Below are positions 8,909 through 17,709 of a DNA stretch of 64,000 bases, piece by piece. The notes beneath the pieces are model-generated. The model ran no database searches. It worked only from the letters and a program-made list of their open reading frames with translations, and was not told where the DNA came from. Made by a program: the position numbers and the translations under genes. Origin of the DNA: Candidatus Flexicrinis proximus (GTDB lineage: Bacteria; Chloroflexota; Anaerolineae; Aggregatilineales; Phototrophicaceae); the NCBI GenBank assembly GCA_016712885.1, contig JADJQF010000002.1, positions 682,001-746,000 of the forward strand. The letters are read 5' to 3'. How positions within the stretch are numbered: the stretch's first letter is position 1; every line of letters begins with the position of its first letter.

Positions 8909-9667
8909 CTAACTGATCTGTACTTCGACCGCATCTTCGCCGTAAATTTCTCTGAACCGGTCTTCATCGATGTCTTTCGGCAGGCCGTCGAACTGAAGAA
9001 CTCCGCCTTTTAGCGCGATAACACGGTCGGCATAAGCACGTGCAAGACTCAGGAAGTGCAGGCTGCACAGGACGGTGATCCCGTCTTCCTTGTTGAGTTG
9101 CTCCAGATACTTCATCACGCTGTGTGAAGTGGCCGGGTCGAGACTCGCGACCGGCTCATCCGCCAGCATCAGTGAAGGTGACTGCATCAGCGCCCGTGCA
9201 ATGCCGACACGCTGCTGCTGCCCGCCGCTCAGCGCGCTCGCGCGCTTATAAGCCTGTTCGCGGATACCTACACGGTCAAGGTTCTTGAGCGCTTCTTCGC
9301 GGTCCTTGCGGGGGAAATAATTGATGAAACTGTATACCGGATTGATATAGCCTAGCCGCCCCTGCAGGACATTGGTGATGACTTTAGAGCGCTTGACCAG
9401 GTTGAACTGCTGAAAAATCATGCCGATCTTGCGGCGAATCAGCCGGACTTCCTCGTCAGCCGCCTTCGTGATGTCCACACCGTCCCAAATGATCCGGCCG
9501 CTCGTGGGCTCAATAAGCCGGTTGATGCAGCGCAGTAGAGTCGACTTGCCTGAACCGGATAATCCGATGATCGACACGAACTGTCCATCGGGTATTTCAA
9601 GGCTGATATTGTCCAGCGCTTTATAGCCGTTATCGTAAATTTTGGTCAGATTCTCGATGATAAGCAT
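8909..9667 (-). CDS. phnC: PhnC-type ABC transporter ATP-binding protein
   Basis: The start is the ATG at 9667, with AGGGAAG upstream, giving MLIIENLTKIYDNGYKALDN. An in-frame TTG at 9688 lies further upstream and is not favoured. The 252-residue protein has Walker A GLSGSGKST, a Q-loop FQQFNLVKRSKVITNVLQGR that is typical of PhnC, signature LSGGQQQR, Walker B LMLADEPVASLDP and an H-loop SLHFL. The LGYINPVYSFINYFPRKDREEA stretch is also PhnC-like. It lies between the binding-protein gene and the permease gene, and should power import of a phosphorus oxyanion or phosphonate. Confidence 0.95.
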   Translation of the reverse strand: MLIIENLTKIYDNGYKALDNISLEIPDGQFVSIIGLSGSGKSTLLRCINRLIEPTSGRIIWDGVDITKAADEEVRLIRRKIGMIFQQFNLVKRSKVITNVLQGRLGYINPVYSFINYFPRKDREEALKNLDRVGIREQAYKRASALSGGQQQRVGIARALMQSPSLMLADEPVASLDPATSHSVMKYLEQLNKEDGITVLCSLHFLSLARAYADRVIALKGGVLQFDGLPKDIDEDRFREIYGEDAVEVQIS

Positions 9668-9688
9668 TGAGCTTCCCTGTAAACACAA

Positions 9689-9716
9689 CGGGCAGAGGAT
9701 ACCTGTCCCCTGCCCG
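9689..9716 (-). terminator. Attenuator-like hairpin between phnD and phnC
   Basis: Reading the minus strand, CGGGCAG pairs with CTGCCCG (plus positions 9689-9695 and 9710-9716), with extra partial pairing inside. TTGTGTTT follows. It lies in the 80-nt gap between the binding-protein stop and the ATPase start. Such hairpins often make the binding protein more abundant than the ATPase and permease, by partial termination or mRNA stabilisation; that role is inferred. Confidence 0.55.
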
Positions 9717-9747
9717 CTGTAGTATAACCGATTCTGTTCCGTTGGGC

Positions 9748-10770
9748 CTAGTTGAACACGTCGTCTTCGGTCAGGCCGAGGATGTCAAACTGGCCGCGCA
9801 CGATGTCATACAGGCTGTCTTCGACCGGAGTGATGCTGGTCCAGCCATAGAAGTCTTCGCTGCCGATCGACTGAGCCCAACCCTCGGTGCCGCTGAAGGC
9901 AATCAGGGCGTCCACGATCTGCGCCTGCAGTTCGGCCGGGAATTCGGGGCCGAAGCTGAGGGTGTCGTTGGGGATGGGAGCACTCAGGCGAAGGACCTTG
10001 ACTGCGTCGACGATATCAGGCGCCGTCTCACGGACGTTCGCGCGAGCATCAAGGATGCGCACATCGCCGACATACAGGTTGCCGTCATCACCGATGAACG
10101 ATTCTTCAACGGTCAGGTCATACGGTTCCGGATTGTCACCGATCGACCACGCGCCGCCGGTGAGAGCCGGAGGGCTGAAGAAGGTCGTGCCGAATTCGGC
10201 TTCGCCGTTATAGACGGCCAGCACAACGTTGTTGTGGCTACCGGCTTCTACGCGCTCGCCCGGTTCAATTCCGGCCTGGCCAAGCTCAACCGACGGGAAG
10301 ACAAAGCCCGAGGCAGAACCCGCATCCGGATACGCCCAGCTCTTGCCGGCGAGGTCATTGAACGTACGGATGCCACTGTCACGGCGAACCACGTAGGCCG
10401 CCCAATAAACTGGCCAACCGCGGCGAACAGCGGCTGCAGCCACGGTAACGCCGCAGCGGTTATTGGCGATGACGTAGCCGGCTGAAGGGATGAAGCCCAT
10501 CGAATTCGCCGGCGAAGCACACATGGCCTCAACCGTCGCAGCGTACGAAGTCGGGACGAACACTTCGAAGTTCAGACCAGTCGCCTCTTTCAAGGCCGCC
10601 GCCATCACTTCGCCGCCCGAAGTAATCACGCCTGCTTCGACCGAAGGCACAAAGTAGACCTGGATCGGATTCTCTTCGCTGCCGAGCGCGTCTTGCGCTA
10701 CAGCCGCCACTGAGGTCAACGCGGTCAGGATGACCAGCGCGACCACGACGATAACTTTCCGGTTAAACAT
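9748..10770 (-). CDS. phnD: PhnD-type phosphate/phosphonate-binding protein
   Basis: This periplasmic-type binding protein has 340 residues from the ATG at 10770. That start is preferred because GGAGGA sits 7 nt upstream; two further in-frame ATG codons lie at or too near the ribosome site. An N-terminal signal (FNRKVIVVVALVILTAL, cut near SVAAVAQD) precedes a two-lobed binding domain. PhnD landmarks include PIQVYFVPSVEAG, a first lobe with EVFVPTSYAATVEAMCASPA, VYWAAYVVRRDSGI, DLAGKSWAYPDAGSASGF, and VRILDARANVRETAPD. It is the promoter-proximal gene of the phn operon. Substrate class is inferred from family. Confidence 0.93.
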   Translation of the reverse strand: MFNRKVIVVVALVILTALTSVAAVAQDALGSEENPIQVYFVPSVEAGVITSGGEVMAAALKEATGLNFEVFVPTSYAATVEAMCASPANSMGFIPSAGYVIANNRCGVTVAAAAVRRGWPVYWAAYVVRRDSGIRTFNDLAGKSWAYPDAGSASGFVFPSVELGQAGIEPGERVEAGSHNNVVLAVYNGEAEFGTTFFSPPALTGGAWSIGDNPEPYDLTVEESFIGDDGNLYVGDVRILDARANVRETAPDIVDAVKVLRLSAPIPNDTLSFGPEFPAELQAQIVDALIAFSGTEGWAQSIGSEDFYGWTSITPVEDSLYDIVRGQFDILGLTEDDVFN

Positions 10771-10823
10771 CAGCATTTCCTCCATAAGGGGCTGCAAAAA
10801 GCCGCCGCTACAATAGTTGGAGA

Positions 10824-10852
10824 ATGTTAAATAGACTTTAAGGATATGTCAA
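10824..10852 (-). promoter_or_regulatory. Sigma-70-type promoter of the phnD-phnC-phnE operon
   Basis: On the minus strand a perfect -35 TTGACA (plus 10847-10852) and a -10 TAACAT (10824-10829) are separated by 17 nt. Transcription would start near 10817, leaving a leader of about 47 nt before the phnD ATG. No obvious Pho-box direct repeats were seen around it. Confidence 0.7.
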
Positions 10853-10978
10853 ATAACGTCGTGTTGGCGTCTAAATTTCGCCGAATTTCCCGCGATTTAT
10901 TTGTACGGTTGTGCTATTCTGAAATCTGCGCACGCGCCATAATCCAGGATCGCGTACGAAACCATCTGAGGACAGAGC

Positions 10979-11821
10979 ATGGGCATGCCGGATATACGTA
11001 GCAGACTCAACATCAACACCAGCCTTGCCCGCCAGATGTTGACCGGATTCATTAAAGACCAGATTGCGAAAGCGGGGATGCGCGGCGCGGTACTCGGCCT
11101 CTCCGGTGGGATCGACTCGGCGCTGTCTGCCTACTTGAGTGCTGAGGCATTGGGCGCCGAGAATGTACTTGCCGTCCGGATGCCGTACCGGACTTCGTCG
11201 CAGTCCAGTCTGACGGATGCCGACCTTGTGATAGAAGCCCTTGGCATCAAGTCTTTGACCGTCCCCATCACGGGGATGGCTGATGCCCTCATTGAGCAGT
11301 TTCCTGACATGACACCCCTGCGCAAGGGCAATATCATGGCGCGCCTGCGGATGATTGTGCTCTACGACCAATCCGCCGCCCATGGATTACTGCCCATGGG
11401 AACCAGCAACAAGACCGAGTTTCTACTGGGCTACTCAACGATTTATGGCGACAGTGGGGTTGCCTTGCATCCCATCGCCGACCTCTACAAGCATCAGGTA
11501 CGCCAGATGGCCCGCAGCATGGGTTTACCACAGCCGATCATCGACAAGGCCCCTTCAGCCGATCTGTGGGAAGGTCAGACCGACGAGGGTGAACTTGGAT
11601 TCACCTACGATGACGTGGATCAGGTGCTGTACCTTCTGGTAGACGAGCGCTACACGGTCGATCAAGTGATTGCCGACGGCTTCGACCCTGAATTTGTCCA
11701 GAAGGTCTGGCGGCGGGTGAAAAGCAACCATTACAAGCGAACTATGCCCAACGTCGCAAAGCTCAGCGGACGCACCATCGGGCATGACTTTTTGTATCTC
11801 CGCGACTATACAGGACGGTAG
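10979..11821 (+). CDS. nadE: NAD(+) synthetase, synthetase domain only
   Basis: This enzyme adenylates nicotinic acid adenine dinucleotide and amidates it to NAD+. It has 280 residues, the size of stand-alone ammonia-type NadE. The ATP-pyrophosphatase P-loop LSGGIDSAL is at residues 41-49. Further landmarks are PMGTSNKTEFLLGYSTIYGDSG, PIADLYKHQVRQMARSMGLP and the C-terminal KAPSADLWEGQTDEGELG to RRVKSNHYKRTMP. GAGGA lies before the ATG at 10979. There is no fused glutaminase domain, but a separate nitrilase-family protein of the NAD-synthetase glutaminase type is encoded at 23579-24445. The next gene starts 2 nt after its stop, so this is the first gene of an operon. Confidence 0.95.
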   Translation: MGMPDIRSRLNINTSLARQMLTGFIKDQIAKAGMRGAVLGLSGGIDSALSAYLSAEALGAENVLAVRMPYRTSSQSSLTDADLVIEALGIKSLTVPITGMADALIEQFPDMTPLRKGNIMARLRMIVLYDQSAAHGLLPMGTSNKTEFLLGYSTIYGDSGVALHPIADLYKHQVRQMARSMGLPQPIIDKAPSADLWEGQTDEGELGFTYDDVDQVLYLLVDERYTVDQVIADGFDPEFVQKVWRRVKSNHYKRTMPNVAKLSGRTIGHDFLYLRDYTGR

Positions 11822-11823
11822 AG

Positions 11824-12579
11824 ATGCCCTCCGCAGACACCCAAACCGGAGCCCGCCTGCACTACCTTGATACGGGCGGGGATGGCGCGCCGGTTCTGCT
11901 GCTCCATGGTCTGGTGGGCACTGCATCGCAGGACTTTTCGCAGGTGATCGAATGGCTCAGGCCCAATTTCCGCGTGATAGGGCTTACATTTCGGGGCTAT
12001 GGGTATTCAGGACCAAAACCGCGCGGTTTCCCTCCAGCTTTCTATGACATCGACGCTCGTGATGTGGTTGCCTTCATTGAGGCGGTCAACTTGCCGAAGT
12101 GCCACTTGATCGGGTATTCCGACGGCGGAGAGGCCGCGCTGATCGCGGCAGGCTATGCGCCGGACCGCTTCCTGACCGTTACGACAATCGGCGCGACAGG
12201 CTATCTCAGCCCGGTCTCGCGCGATCGCGTCCGTGTTTATCCTGGAGAGTGGATCACCCCGGAACTGCGGCAGCTGCATGGTATCGCCGATGTGACCGAA
12301 TTTACCCGGCAGTGGACCGACAGCTACCAGGGCATGATCGACGCAGGGGGTAACCTGAGCCTGTGCAACGCACACCGGGTGAAGTGTCCTGTGCTGCTGA
12401 TCCTCGGCGACCGTGATCGGCTCAACCCGCCAGAAGCCGCACAGGTCTATATTGATCGGGTCCCAGACGGTCATCTGGTGGTTGTCCCCGACTGTGGACA
12501 CGCGGTACACGAAGAACAATGGGATACGTTTGTTGCGGAAATACGCGCGCATTTCCGGCGCGCCGGAGGACTATCATGA
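11824..12579 (+). CDS. Alpha/beta-fold hydrolase
   Basis: This 251-residue hydrolase has the oxyanion HG motif LLLHGLVGTASQDF, a nucleophile elbow GYSDGGEAAL with the catalytic Ser, a late Asp (LLILGDRDRLNPPEAA) and the catalytic His (PDCGHAVHEE). The triad is thus complete. The family includes esterases, haloperoxidase-like enzymes and C-C hydrolases; the substrate is not apparent. It starts 2 nt after nadE and its stop overlaps the start of the WD40 gene by ATGA. The three genes are translationally linked, although no functional link is evident. Confidence 0.9.
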   Translation: MPSADTQTGARLHYLDTGGDGAPVLLLHGLVGTASQDFSQVIEWLRPNFRVIGLTFRGYGYSGPKPRGFPPAFYDIDARDVVAFIEAVNLPKCHLIGYSDGGEAALIAAGYAPDRFLTVTTIGATGYLSPVSRDRVRVYPGEWITPELRQLHGIADVTEFTRQWTDSYQGMIDAGGNLSLCNAHRVKCPVLLILGDRDRLNPPEAAQVYIDRVPDGHLVVVPDCGHAVHEEQWDTFVAEIRAHFRRAGGLS

Positions 12580-13565
12580 TACGCCGCTTTCTCATGGTCT
12601 GGCTGCTGCTGATCCTCGCGGGTTCGGCCACAGCGCAGACTGCTACTGAACCCACCAGCATCACTGCCCGTAACGCGGATCAAGTGCAATTTGCGAGCGA
12701 AATCGAGGTTGAGGACGTCGTCAACGACCTCGTTTTCAGCCCCGACGGCACACTGCTCGTCACCGCCGGAAACGACACGTCGGTCCGTGTATGGTCGCTG
12801 GAAGACAACACACAAGTGACAGAATCGTTTGAACACTTCTCGTTTGTGAAGGGCGCAGCGTTTACAGCGTCTGTCCTTGCGACCGCCGGGTGGGACCGCA
12901 CGATAATCACGTGGAAACTTGAGAACGGCGAACTCGCACCGCAGACGACGATCGCCGGCTTTGACGCGGTTATCGAGCATTTGGCAATCAGCCCGGACGG
13001 CACCCGCATCCTGTTTGGCGTGGGCGATGGAAAGGTTCGGGTGGCGGATTCAGTGACGGGGGAGATTCTGCTGGAGCTGCCCGTCGGTGCGCTGCGAATC
13101 ACGGCGGTTGCCTATAGTCCGAACGGAGAACAGATCGCAGCTGCGGGTGGTTTTCCAAGCTCAGGCGCGCAGGTCTGGGATGCCACTTCGGGTTCCCAGA
13201 TCGCAGTCATCGCGCATCCCGGAACCGTCACGTCACTGGCCTATACCCCGGATGGGCAGGTGCTGATTGCGGCGGGAAGCGACGGCACGGCGAGTTTATG
13301 GCAGCAGCATCAGCAGATCGCCAGCATCAGTGCGGACGAATGGATAACAGACATCGCCCTCAGCCCTGACGGGTCGACACTTGTCGCGGCGCGCCAGGAC
13401 GGGGTGATGACGTTCTGGGACATTTCCAGCCCGATAACTCCAACACTCATCGTCGCTGTCGTCGCGGCGGACGGGGCGATAAACGCTGTGACGTTCAGTC
13501 CATCTGGCGACAAGCTTGCCACAGCGTCCGAAGACGGGGCCGTGAGGTTCTGGCAGATTAGATAA
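12576..13565 (+). CDS. Secreted WD40-repeat beta-propeller protein
   Basis: The ATG at 12576 overlaps the preceding stop and follows CGGAGGA by about 5 nt. It begins a signal peptide (RRFLMVWLLLILAGSATAQ). The mature part, about 310 residues, consists of repeated WD40-like blades with the SPDGT...AAGSDGTASLWQ pattern; at least six are visible, for example FSPDGTLLVTAGNDTSVRVW and FSPSGDKLATASEDGAVRFW. Such propellers are scaffolds for protein interaction on the cell surface or in the cell wall. No enzymatic motif is present. Confidence 0.88.
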   Translation: MIRRFLMVWLLLILAGSATAQTATEPTSITARNADQVQFASEIEVEDVVNDLVFSPDGTLLVTAGNDTSVRVWSLEDNTQVTESFEHFSFVKGAAFTASVLATAGWDRTIITWKLENGELAPQTTIAGFDAVIEHLAISPDGTRILFGVGDGKVRVADSVTGEILLELPVGALRITAVAYSPNGEQIAAAGGFPSSGAQVWDATSGSQIAVIAHPGTVTSLAYTPDGQVLIAAGSDGTASLWQQHQQIASISADEWITDIALSPDGSTLVAARQDGVMTFWDISSPITPTLIVAVVAADGAINAVTFSPSGDKLATASEDGAVRFWQIR

Positions 13566-13601
13566 GTCACGTCATCGCCGGGGGAGGGCTAACTGAAATC
13601 T

Positions 13602-15266
13602 ATGCGTCGAACGAGTCCGAGTCCCTCCAGGGTTGGTATGTTGCTGCTACTGGTCTCGGGGGTTCTGTTTGTGGCCCATGCCTCGCTGTTCGGCTCATGG
13701 CTCATCGACGACGCCGGGGTTTCCTTTGCGTACTCAAGAAATCTGATCGCCGGGCACGGGTTAGTCGCCCAACCCGGCGCGTTACCCGTTGAGGGTTACT
13801 CGAATTTCGCCTGGGTCGTCCTGCTCGCCCCCCTCTTCGGGTTCACAACCGAGGCTACAGTGGCCGTCAAGCTGATTAGCACTGCGTTTGTCCTTGCCGG
13901 CTTTCTTAGCCTAACGCTGACGTTACGACATTACATCATCAATCCGTGGACACGCGGCATACCGTGCATCGCTCTGGCACTGACTACGCCGTTCGTCATC
14001 TGGACGACCTCTGGACTGGAGAATCCACTCTACTTCTTGCTGGCGGTTCTGCTTTTCAGCGTGATTACACGCAATCTCGTGGAGTGCCGGGATTTCCCGT
14101 CTCGCCGGTTATCGGTGGCTGCTGGCGTGCTGGCGGTACTTCTTGCGCTTACCCGGCCGGACGGGATGCTGTTTCTCGGGCTATATCCCGCCGCTGTCGT
14201 AGTGATCCGGGGCAGGAAGCTCTTCTCGTATGTCGGCGGGCAGGATCTTGCGGTTTACTGCTTTACAGCCATAGTGCTATTCGGATCGTTTCTGGCCTTC
14301 AGATATGGTTACTTCGGCCATCTACTGCCAAACACGCACTATAGCAAGGCGCTCACCGGTGAGTCCGACTATCTGCTGAATGCCCTGCTTCTTCCCGGCA
14401 CGGATCAGAAACCCCAACAGCTCATAGGCAGCATAGTGTATCTGTGGCGGTTCTGGGTGCTGATGCTTATGCTGGCCGGAACGTGCTGGCTGGGGTCGAC
14501 TGGAAGGCTGACAGATAGATACCGAGTGCTGCTGCTTTTCCTGCTTTCAACGGCCTTCATATACCTCATGCTGCCAGATGACTGGATGGGAGAGTTCCGC
14601 TTTGCGACTCCCTTCTATCCTTTCTTCTACGCCTATGCCGCATGGATGTGCGATGCAGTGCGGGCCAACATCCTCGCGGAGACAAGCCGAGTTCGGCGGC
14701 TTCTGCTTGCAGGTGCATTTGGAATCCCGTTGGCTCTCGTCGTCGTTACCAGTCTCTTCCATTTTGCTCAGCGGTCGAGCATCTTCGCAGATTCCCCGAC
14801 CGTCCCGTACGAATCGATCCGGCAGCGCGCGCAATTGCTAAACCAGGCCGCCCGTATGCTGGGACTCGATTCGGCATCTATCCTGACGCCTGACCTTGGC
14901 GGTATGCTGATGGACTCGGAGTTGCACGTCATTGATCTGGCCGGGCTTACCGACAGTGTGATCGGCCAGACCTACTTTACAGACGACAAGACCGGCAGGC
15001 GGGACTACATCCTCGGTCAGACGCAACCGGAACTCATTCACTTGCACAGCACGTGGACCGACAACGCCTCACTTGAACTGGATCTGAGGTTTCGGCGCGA
15101 CTATGAGCCGATCTGCGAATACCCGGAGCGATATATGGGGGATGGTCATTCGATCACTCTCTATTCCGGCGTTTTCATTCGGCGCGAGCTCAATGCAGCG
15201 TCGCATAAAGAGTGGGATCAAATCGTTCGGCTGGTCAGTTCGGAAGTGTGCGGCCTTGGTTCGTAA
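13602..15266 (+). CDS. Polytopic membrane protein, GT-C glycosyltransferase-like
   Basis: This 554-residue protein has roughly ten transmembrane helices. Near residues 38-65, in the first extracytoplasmic loop, it carries LIDDAGVSFAYSRNLIAGHG followed by VEGYSNFAWV. This DDA...ARN..G.G...EGYSN pattern is shared with mycobacterial-type arabinofuranosyl/mannosyl GT-C enzymes, where the acidic pair is the catalytic or cation site. The C-terminal 130 residues, after the last helices, form a soluble extracytoplasmic tail (GLDSASILTPDLGGMLMDSE). It likely transfers a sugar from a polyprenyl phosphate to a surface glycan. The exact donor and acceptor are unknown. Confidence 0.72.
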   Translation: MRRTSPSPSRVGMLLLLVSGVLFVAHASLFGSWLIDDAGVSFAYSRNLIAGHGLVAQPGALPVEGYSNFAWVVLLAPLFGFTTEATVAVKLISTAFVLAGFLSLTLTLRHYIINPWTRGIPCIALALTTPFVIWTTSGLENPLYFLLAVLLFSVITRNLVECRDFPSRRLSVAAGVLAVLLALTRPDGMLFLGLYPAAVVVIRGRKLFSYVGGQDLAVYCFTAIVLFGSFLAFRYGYFGHLLPNTHYSKALTGESDYLLNALLLPGTDQKPQQLIGSIVYLWRFWVLMLMLAGTCWLGSTGRLTDRYRVLLLFLLSTAFIYLMLPDDWMGEFRFATPFYPFFYAYAAWMCDAVRANILAETSRVRRLLLAGAFGIPLALVVVTSLFHFAQRSSIFADSPTVPYESIRQRAQLLNQAARMLGLDSASILTPDLGGMLMDSELHVIDLAGLTDSVIGQTYFTDDKTGRRDYILGQTQPELIHLHSTWTDNASLELDLRFRRDYEPICEYPERYMGDGHSITLYSGVFIRRELNAASHKEWDQIVRLVSSEVCGLGS

Positions 15267-15330
15267 GGTCGCGATAACAGACGAGCTTCTCGCTAAGCGC
15301 GCGTGACAATGGCTGAATGTTCTTGAAACA

Positions 15331-15357
15331 GAAAGGCAGGCCAGAGGCCCGCCTTTC
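15331..15357 (-). terminator. Hairpin terminator between convergent genes
   Basis: GAAAGGC-A-GGCC / GGCC-C-GCCTTTC forms a long stem with one mismatch and a 3-nt loop. On the minus strand it is followed by TCTGTTTC, so it best serves the PA14-SH3 gene ending at 15390. It lies 65 nt after the stop of the plus-strand membrane protein gene. Confidence 0.6.
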
Positions 15358-15389
15358 CGAAAATAGCAAATCATTCGTGCCAACGCGCT

Positions 15390-16454
15390 CTATCTGATCG
15401 GAACGGCGTCCACAACACCTTCGAGTTTCACGAACGGCGCGTAAATCCAGCCGACTACACCTTTATAGCGCACCTGGAGCCAGAAATTCTGTCCGCCTTG
15501 GACGGTGCGGCCGATCACTTCGACCGGATCGCCCCAGGGGATCTGGCCCAGCAGAGTCGTGCGCTGGCTCGGGCGCCGGCGGAAGTTCATGACGGATCGC
15601 GTATACCCCACGACATCCAGCAGCACTGGCAGGTCGGATGGATTGTCGATCTGGTCAAAGTGAGTGCTTCGCTCAGGTACCAGATCAATATTGCCTGTGA
15701 CGTTCAGATAGCGGCCTGATACCCAGCCGATACGCTGATTATTGTCCTGAATCTTGTACCACGGGAACAGACCTTCGTCGAAGTTCTTCTCGAGAATCGG
15801 GAAGTTGAAGTCCGGACGAACGACACCGATCATCGACGCGCCCAGATACGGGCCGGTACGCAGCGCCAGTCCGCGCACCGTGAAGACATTACCCAAAGCA
15901 GGCGGTACAGCCGTCGCGGTAGGACCGGTCGGCGTGCCTCCGGTTGACAGTCCCCATTGGAAGCTCATCACGGCATTGCCGGTGAACTCCACGAACTCGA
16001 GGGTAATACTCAGCGTCTGCCCAGCCGAAACTGTCTGCTGGAACGTAAACGTCCGGTAGTTTCCCGTCGTATTCTGATTGAATTGATCGAGTACGATGGC
16101 GCTGTTGACGAATACGCGCACCCCGTCATCAACGTAGACGGTAAATGTGTACGTCCCTGCGGTCGAGAAAACCTGCGATGACGTGAAACGCGCAGAGAAA
16201 TTATCTGGATTGACGCCCGGCACGGGTGTCGAGTTATCGGCGCGAAGTGGAGAGCCACTCCCCCAGTTGGCGAATACGCCTGAAGGATAGGGCTCGTTCG
16301 ATGCCGCGGGTGAGCCTGACAGATCAGTATTGTTGTAGAAGGTTCCTGTCCAGTTCGTCCCGGTAGTCTGTGCCGAGACGCTAATGGTCAGCAAGCTTCC
16401 CAGCACCGCAACCGTCAGCACAACGAAGAAAATTCCAAGTGTTGTACGCTTCAT
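15390..16454 (-). CDS. Secreted PA14 and double SH3-domain protein
   Basis: The ATG at 16454 follows GGAGAGG and starts a signal peptide (KRTTLGIFFVVLTVAVLGSL, cleavage near SVSAQTTG). Residues 33-165 look like a PA14 carbohydrate-binding domain: WTGTFYNNTDLSGSPAASNE, FSARFTSSQVFSTAGTYTFT, VYVDDGVRVFVNSAIVLDQF. After a short Thr/Pro linker come two bacterial SH3 domains, at about 185-250 (RGLALRTGPYLGASMIGVVR) and 280-345 (MNFRRRPSQRTTLLGQIPWG). PA14 and SH3b domains usually bind glycans and peptidoglycan, so this is probably a cell-wall-attached protein. No catalytic domain is present. Confidence 0.85.
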   Translation of the reverse strand: MKRTTLGIFFVVLTVAVLGSLLTISVSAQTTGTNWTGTFYNNTDLSGSPAASNEPYPSGVFANWGSGSPLRADNSTPVPGVNPDNFSARFTSSQVFSTAGTYTFTVYVDDGVRVFVNSAIVLDQFNQNTTGNYRTFTFQQTVSAGQTLSITLEFVEFTGNAVMSFQWGLSTGGTPTGPTATAVPPALGNVFTVRGLALRTGPYLGASMIGVVRPDFNFPILEKNFDEGLFPWYKIQDNNQRIGWVSGRYLNVTGNIDLVPERSTHFDQIDNPSDLPVLLDVVGYTRSVMNFRRRPSQRTTLLGQIPWGDPVEVIGRTVQGGQNFWLQVRYKGVVGWIYAPFVKLEGVVDAVPIR

Positions 16455-16528
16455 AGACCTCTCCACGCCGCAGACTCGTAGAACCATTCAACTGGCCTGC
16501 AACTTTAGCGCATACCCTGCGTATGATA

Positions 16529-16556
16529 AGTATAGCAAGGTTATGGTGAACACAAA
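16529..16556 (-). promoter_or_regulatory. Possible promoter of the PA14-SH3 gene
   Basis: On the minus strand TTTGTG (plus 16551-16556) and TATACT (16529-16534) are 16 nt apart, about 75 nt upstream of the ATG at 16454. The -10 matches well; the -35 is weak. Confidence 0.45.
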
Positions 16557-16571
16557 CGGAGAGCATACCCA

Positions 16572-16910
16572 ATGACGAACGAAAAGAACAAGGAAACCCG
16601 CACAATCAGTGAGGAATTAGAGGGTGTGGGCAATCAGGTGATCGAGCGCGTGCAGGAACTGCTCCGTCAGGGCAACGTGCGCCGCCTGATCGTGAAGACC
16701 GCCGACGACCGCGTATTGTTGGACACCACGCTCACGGTCGGGGCAATCGCCGGCACCGTACTCGGTCTGATGACCGGCCCGTTTGGAGCAATCATCGCAG
16801 CCATCGGCGCGACCGTTGCTCGCCTCAAGGTTGAGATCGTCCGCGAGATTTCGGACGAGGATGTGACTGCAGGCGGAAAGAAGTCCAAGATCGAAATCAA
16901 GGACGAGTAA
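16572..16910 (+). CDS. DUF4342-like small protein
   Basis: This 112-residue protein has a charged N-terminal helix (EELEGVGNQVIERVQELLRQ), the motif NVRRLIVKTADDRVLLDTTL, and a glycine-rich hydrophobic segment that could lie on or in the membrane (VGAIAGTVLGLMTGPFGAII). A short acidic and basic tail follows. The order matches the DUF4342 family, whose function is unknown. ACGGAGAGC is upstream of the ATG. It is divergent from the PA14-SH3 gene and followed by two terminator-like hairpins. Confidence 0.75.
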   Translation: MTNEKNKETRTISEELEGVGNQVIERVQELLRQGNVRRLIVKTADDRVLLDTTLTVGAIAGTVLGLMTGPFGAIIAAIGATVARLKVEIVREISDEDVTAGGKKSKIEIKDE

Positions 16911-16923
16911 CAGCAACGGTCAT

Positions 16924-16955
16924 AGCAAAACGGGATGCGCGCATCCCGTTTTGCT
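16924..16955. terminator. 32-bp perfect palindrome, probable bidirectional terminator
   Basis: AGCAAAACGGGATGCG is followed directly by its exact reverse complement, giving a 16-bp stem with no spacer, 13 nt after the DUF4342-like stop. The arms end in AAAA/TTTT so either strand yields a hairpin followed by U-rich sequence. Confidence 0.7.
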
Positions 16956-16975
16956 GTCCAACCATTCATGTGTTG

Positions 16976-17006
16976 CAGGCGAGTCTGATCGGACCCGCCT
17001 GTTTTT
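16976..17006 (+). terminator. Second hairpin with T-run after the DUF4342-like gene
   Basis: CAGGCG pairs with CGCCTG (16976-16981 and 16996-17001), with partial inner pairing AGTC/GAC, followed by TTTTT at 17002-17006. It sits at the 3' edge of the convergent DtxR gene and would stop plus-strand readthrough. Confidence 0.6.
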
Positions 17007-17703
17007 ATTCTGCGTTGGGTGACTTGACTCGGATCTGCTCCGCGAGATTGTGACCGATGATCCGATACTCATCGCGAAGTTTCAACTGGATTGGGCCGCT
17101 GAACGGCGCGCAGTGATGCACCTGGAGTAACACGCCGGGCGTCAACCCGAGCGCCTTGATGTAATGCAGGCGGTCCGCCTCACGCGTCTGGACACGACTC
17201 ACGATCAGCGGCGTCCCGATCGGCGCGTTCACGAGCAGAAAGTCATTGAGCGGCGCGATCTCTCCATCCAGAGCAGGAATCGGCTCACCGTGTGGGCAAA
17301 ACTGCGGCCGGCCGGCCATTTCGTCCATGCGGGCAAGCAGCATGTCTGTCAGGCCGGCGCTCATACGCTGCGCCTCGTAGAACACTTCTTCCCACCCCAG
17401 CCCCATCACGTTGACCAGAAAGGATTCGGCGATTCTGTGGGCGCGCAAGCGTACCCGCGCCTCTCGCTTTCCCTCGTCAGTGAGCCGGATACCCTGATAA
17501 GGAGCGTGTTCGATCAATCCCTGCTGCCGGAGACGGTTTATCATGCGGTTTACCGCCGGAGGCGTGACCATCAACAGGTCCGCCAGCGCAGACGTGCTGA
17601 CGTAATCTCCCTCACGCAGTAAGCGCTCACTGAGTCGATAGACCTCGACCAGGTAGTCGCGCATTTTGATACTTACGTCGTCAACAAGCTCCGGCGTGTC
17701 CAC
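17005..17703 (-). CDS. DtxR/MntR-family metal-dependent transcriptional repressor
   Basis: This 232-residue regulator has an N-terminal winged helix (residues 10-72: RDYLVEVYRLSERLLREGDY, then LADLLMVTPPAVNRMINRLR). A dimerisation and metal-binding domain follows (residues 75-150), with HRIAESFLVNVMGLGWEEVF and the motif FCPHGEPIP. The C-terminal FeoA/SH3-like domain (about 155-228) reads TPLIVSRVQTREADRLHYIK. It should repress iron or manganese uptake genes when metal is bound. No metal transporter is adjacent. It lies 6 nt downstream of the phosphoesterase gene and shares its transcript. Confidence 0.9.
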   Translation of the reverse strand: MDTPELVDDVSIKMRDYLVEVYRLSERLLREGDYVSTSALADLLMVTPPAVNRMINRLRQQGLIEHAPYQGIRLTDEGKREARVRLRAHRIAESFLVNVMGLGWEEVFYEAQRMSAGLTDMLLARMDEMAGRPQFCPHGEPIPALDGEIAPLNDFLLVNAPIGTPLIVSRVQTREADRLHYIKALGLTPGVLLQVHHCAPFSGPIQLKLRDEYRIIGHNLAEQIRVKSPNAE

Positions 17704-17709
17704 GACCGC

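Noticed and set aside
10892..10920. Promoter for nadE based on TATTCT
   Set aside because: The hexamer 17 nt upstream (GCGATT) does not resemble a -35 element; only the minus-strand promoter in this region is convincing.
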